In this document: positions 6,219 through 6,290 of the stretch, one piece after another
How positions within the stretch are numbered: position 1 is the stretch's first letter
Layout of the letters: each line of letters starts with the position of its first letter
NCBI GenBank assembly: GCA_003663525.1
Contig: QMUF01000093.1
Span: 1-6,290, forward strand
Direction of reading: 5' to 3'
Source: Thermococci archaeon
GTDB lineage: Archaea > Methanobacteriota_B > Thermococci > Thermococcales > Thermococcaceae
Length of the DNA: 6,290 nucleotides
Translations under genes and position numbers: made by a program
The notes under the pieces: model-generated
The model's input: the letters and a program-made list of their open reading frames with translations, nothing else
What the model was told of the DNA's origin: nothing
Database searches by the model: none

Positions 6219-6290
6219 ATGGAATTATTTTACAAAATAAACTTTCATGAATTGATTGCTGATATCTTAAGCCTTATAGAAGAGAGAGAA
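6219..6290 (+). CDS. Start of an unidentified gene, 3' end outside window
   Basis: Twenty-four codons from ATG 6219 run open to the window edge, beginning MELFYKINFHELIAD and ending IEERE. I do not recognise the protein from so short a piece; it looks helical and soluble. The gene is supported by a TATA-like element at leaderless spacing, by divergent arrangement from the polymerase gene, and by the lack of any other explanation for these bases. There is no upstream in-frame start codon within the intergenic region. Confidence 0.5.
   Translation, partial: MELFYKINFHELIADILSLIEERE

Noticed and set aside
1..6290. CRISPR array or tandem repeats
   Set aside because: No spaced direct repeats were found. 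The only repeat-like match between the inteins is their shared FANGIL-T/V-HN end, which is protein homology.

Overview
The window looks like chromosomal DNA of a hyperthermophilic archaeon of the genus Thermococcus, with a low-GC genome (about 40% in polymerase coding sequence, by hand count). The mature part of the large minus-strand gene is close, as I recall it, to the 774-residue family B polymerase of the T. litoralis (Vent) type. Shine-Dalgarno sites of the GGTG type, TTTAAA-type TATA boxes and short intergenic gaps also fit Thermococcales.

Layout. Bases 1-726 (+) are the C-terminal third of a Hel308 (Hjm) DNA repair helicase, cut by the window edge. Bases 767-1348 (+) encode a UPF0200-type P-loop nucleotide kinase-like protein, 40 bases after the helicase and probably in the same operon. 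Bases 1568-6139 (-) encode a 1523-residue DNA polymerase precursor, convergent with the first two genes. It carries two complete inteins with LAGLIDADG endonuclease domains: 360 residues at the pol-a site (catalytic motif A) and 389 residues at the pol-c site (catalytic motif C). Removing both leaves a 774-residue polymerase with all exonuclease and polymerase motifs. A divergent gene of unknown function starts at 6219 (+) and leaves the window.

The gap between the convergent genes (about 1316-1545) is not ordinary spacer. It is a GC-rich block (about 57% over 1351-1470) with a hairpin at each end. Read on the minus strand it has a TATA box, a strongly structured stretch, and an open frame whose end (...EAPPFRAR-stop) looks like the C-terminus of a TnpB (IS200/IS605, IS1341-type) protein, followed by the GAAGCCCC-type right-end hairpin of such elements. 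I read it as a roughly 230-base non-autonomous relic that kept both ends and an omega-RNA-like segment but lost tnpA and nearly all of tnpB. Its right end supplies the stop codon and last few codons of the kinase gene, and its putative RNA would run antisense into that gene.

Functionally, helicase and polymerase are both replication and repair proteins, and both end in PCNA-binding-like motifs. Mobile DNA has entered in two ways: homing inteins inside the polymerase active-site motifs, and a TnpB-derived element between the converging 3' ends.
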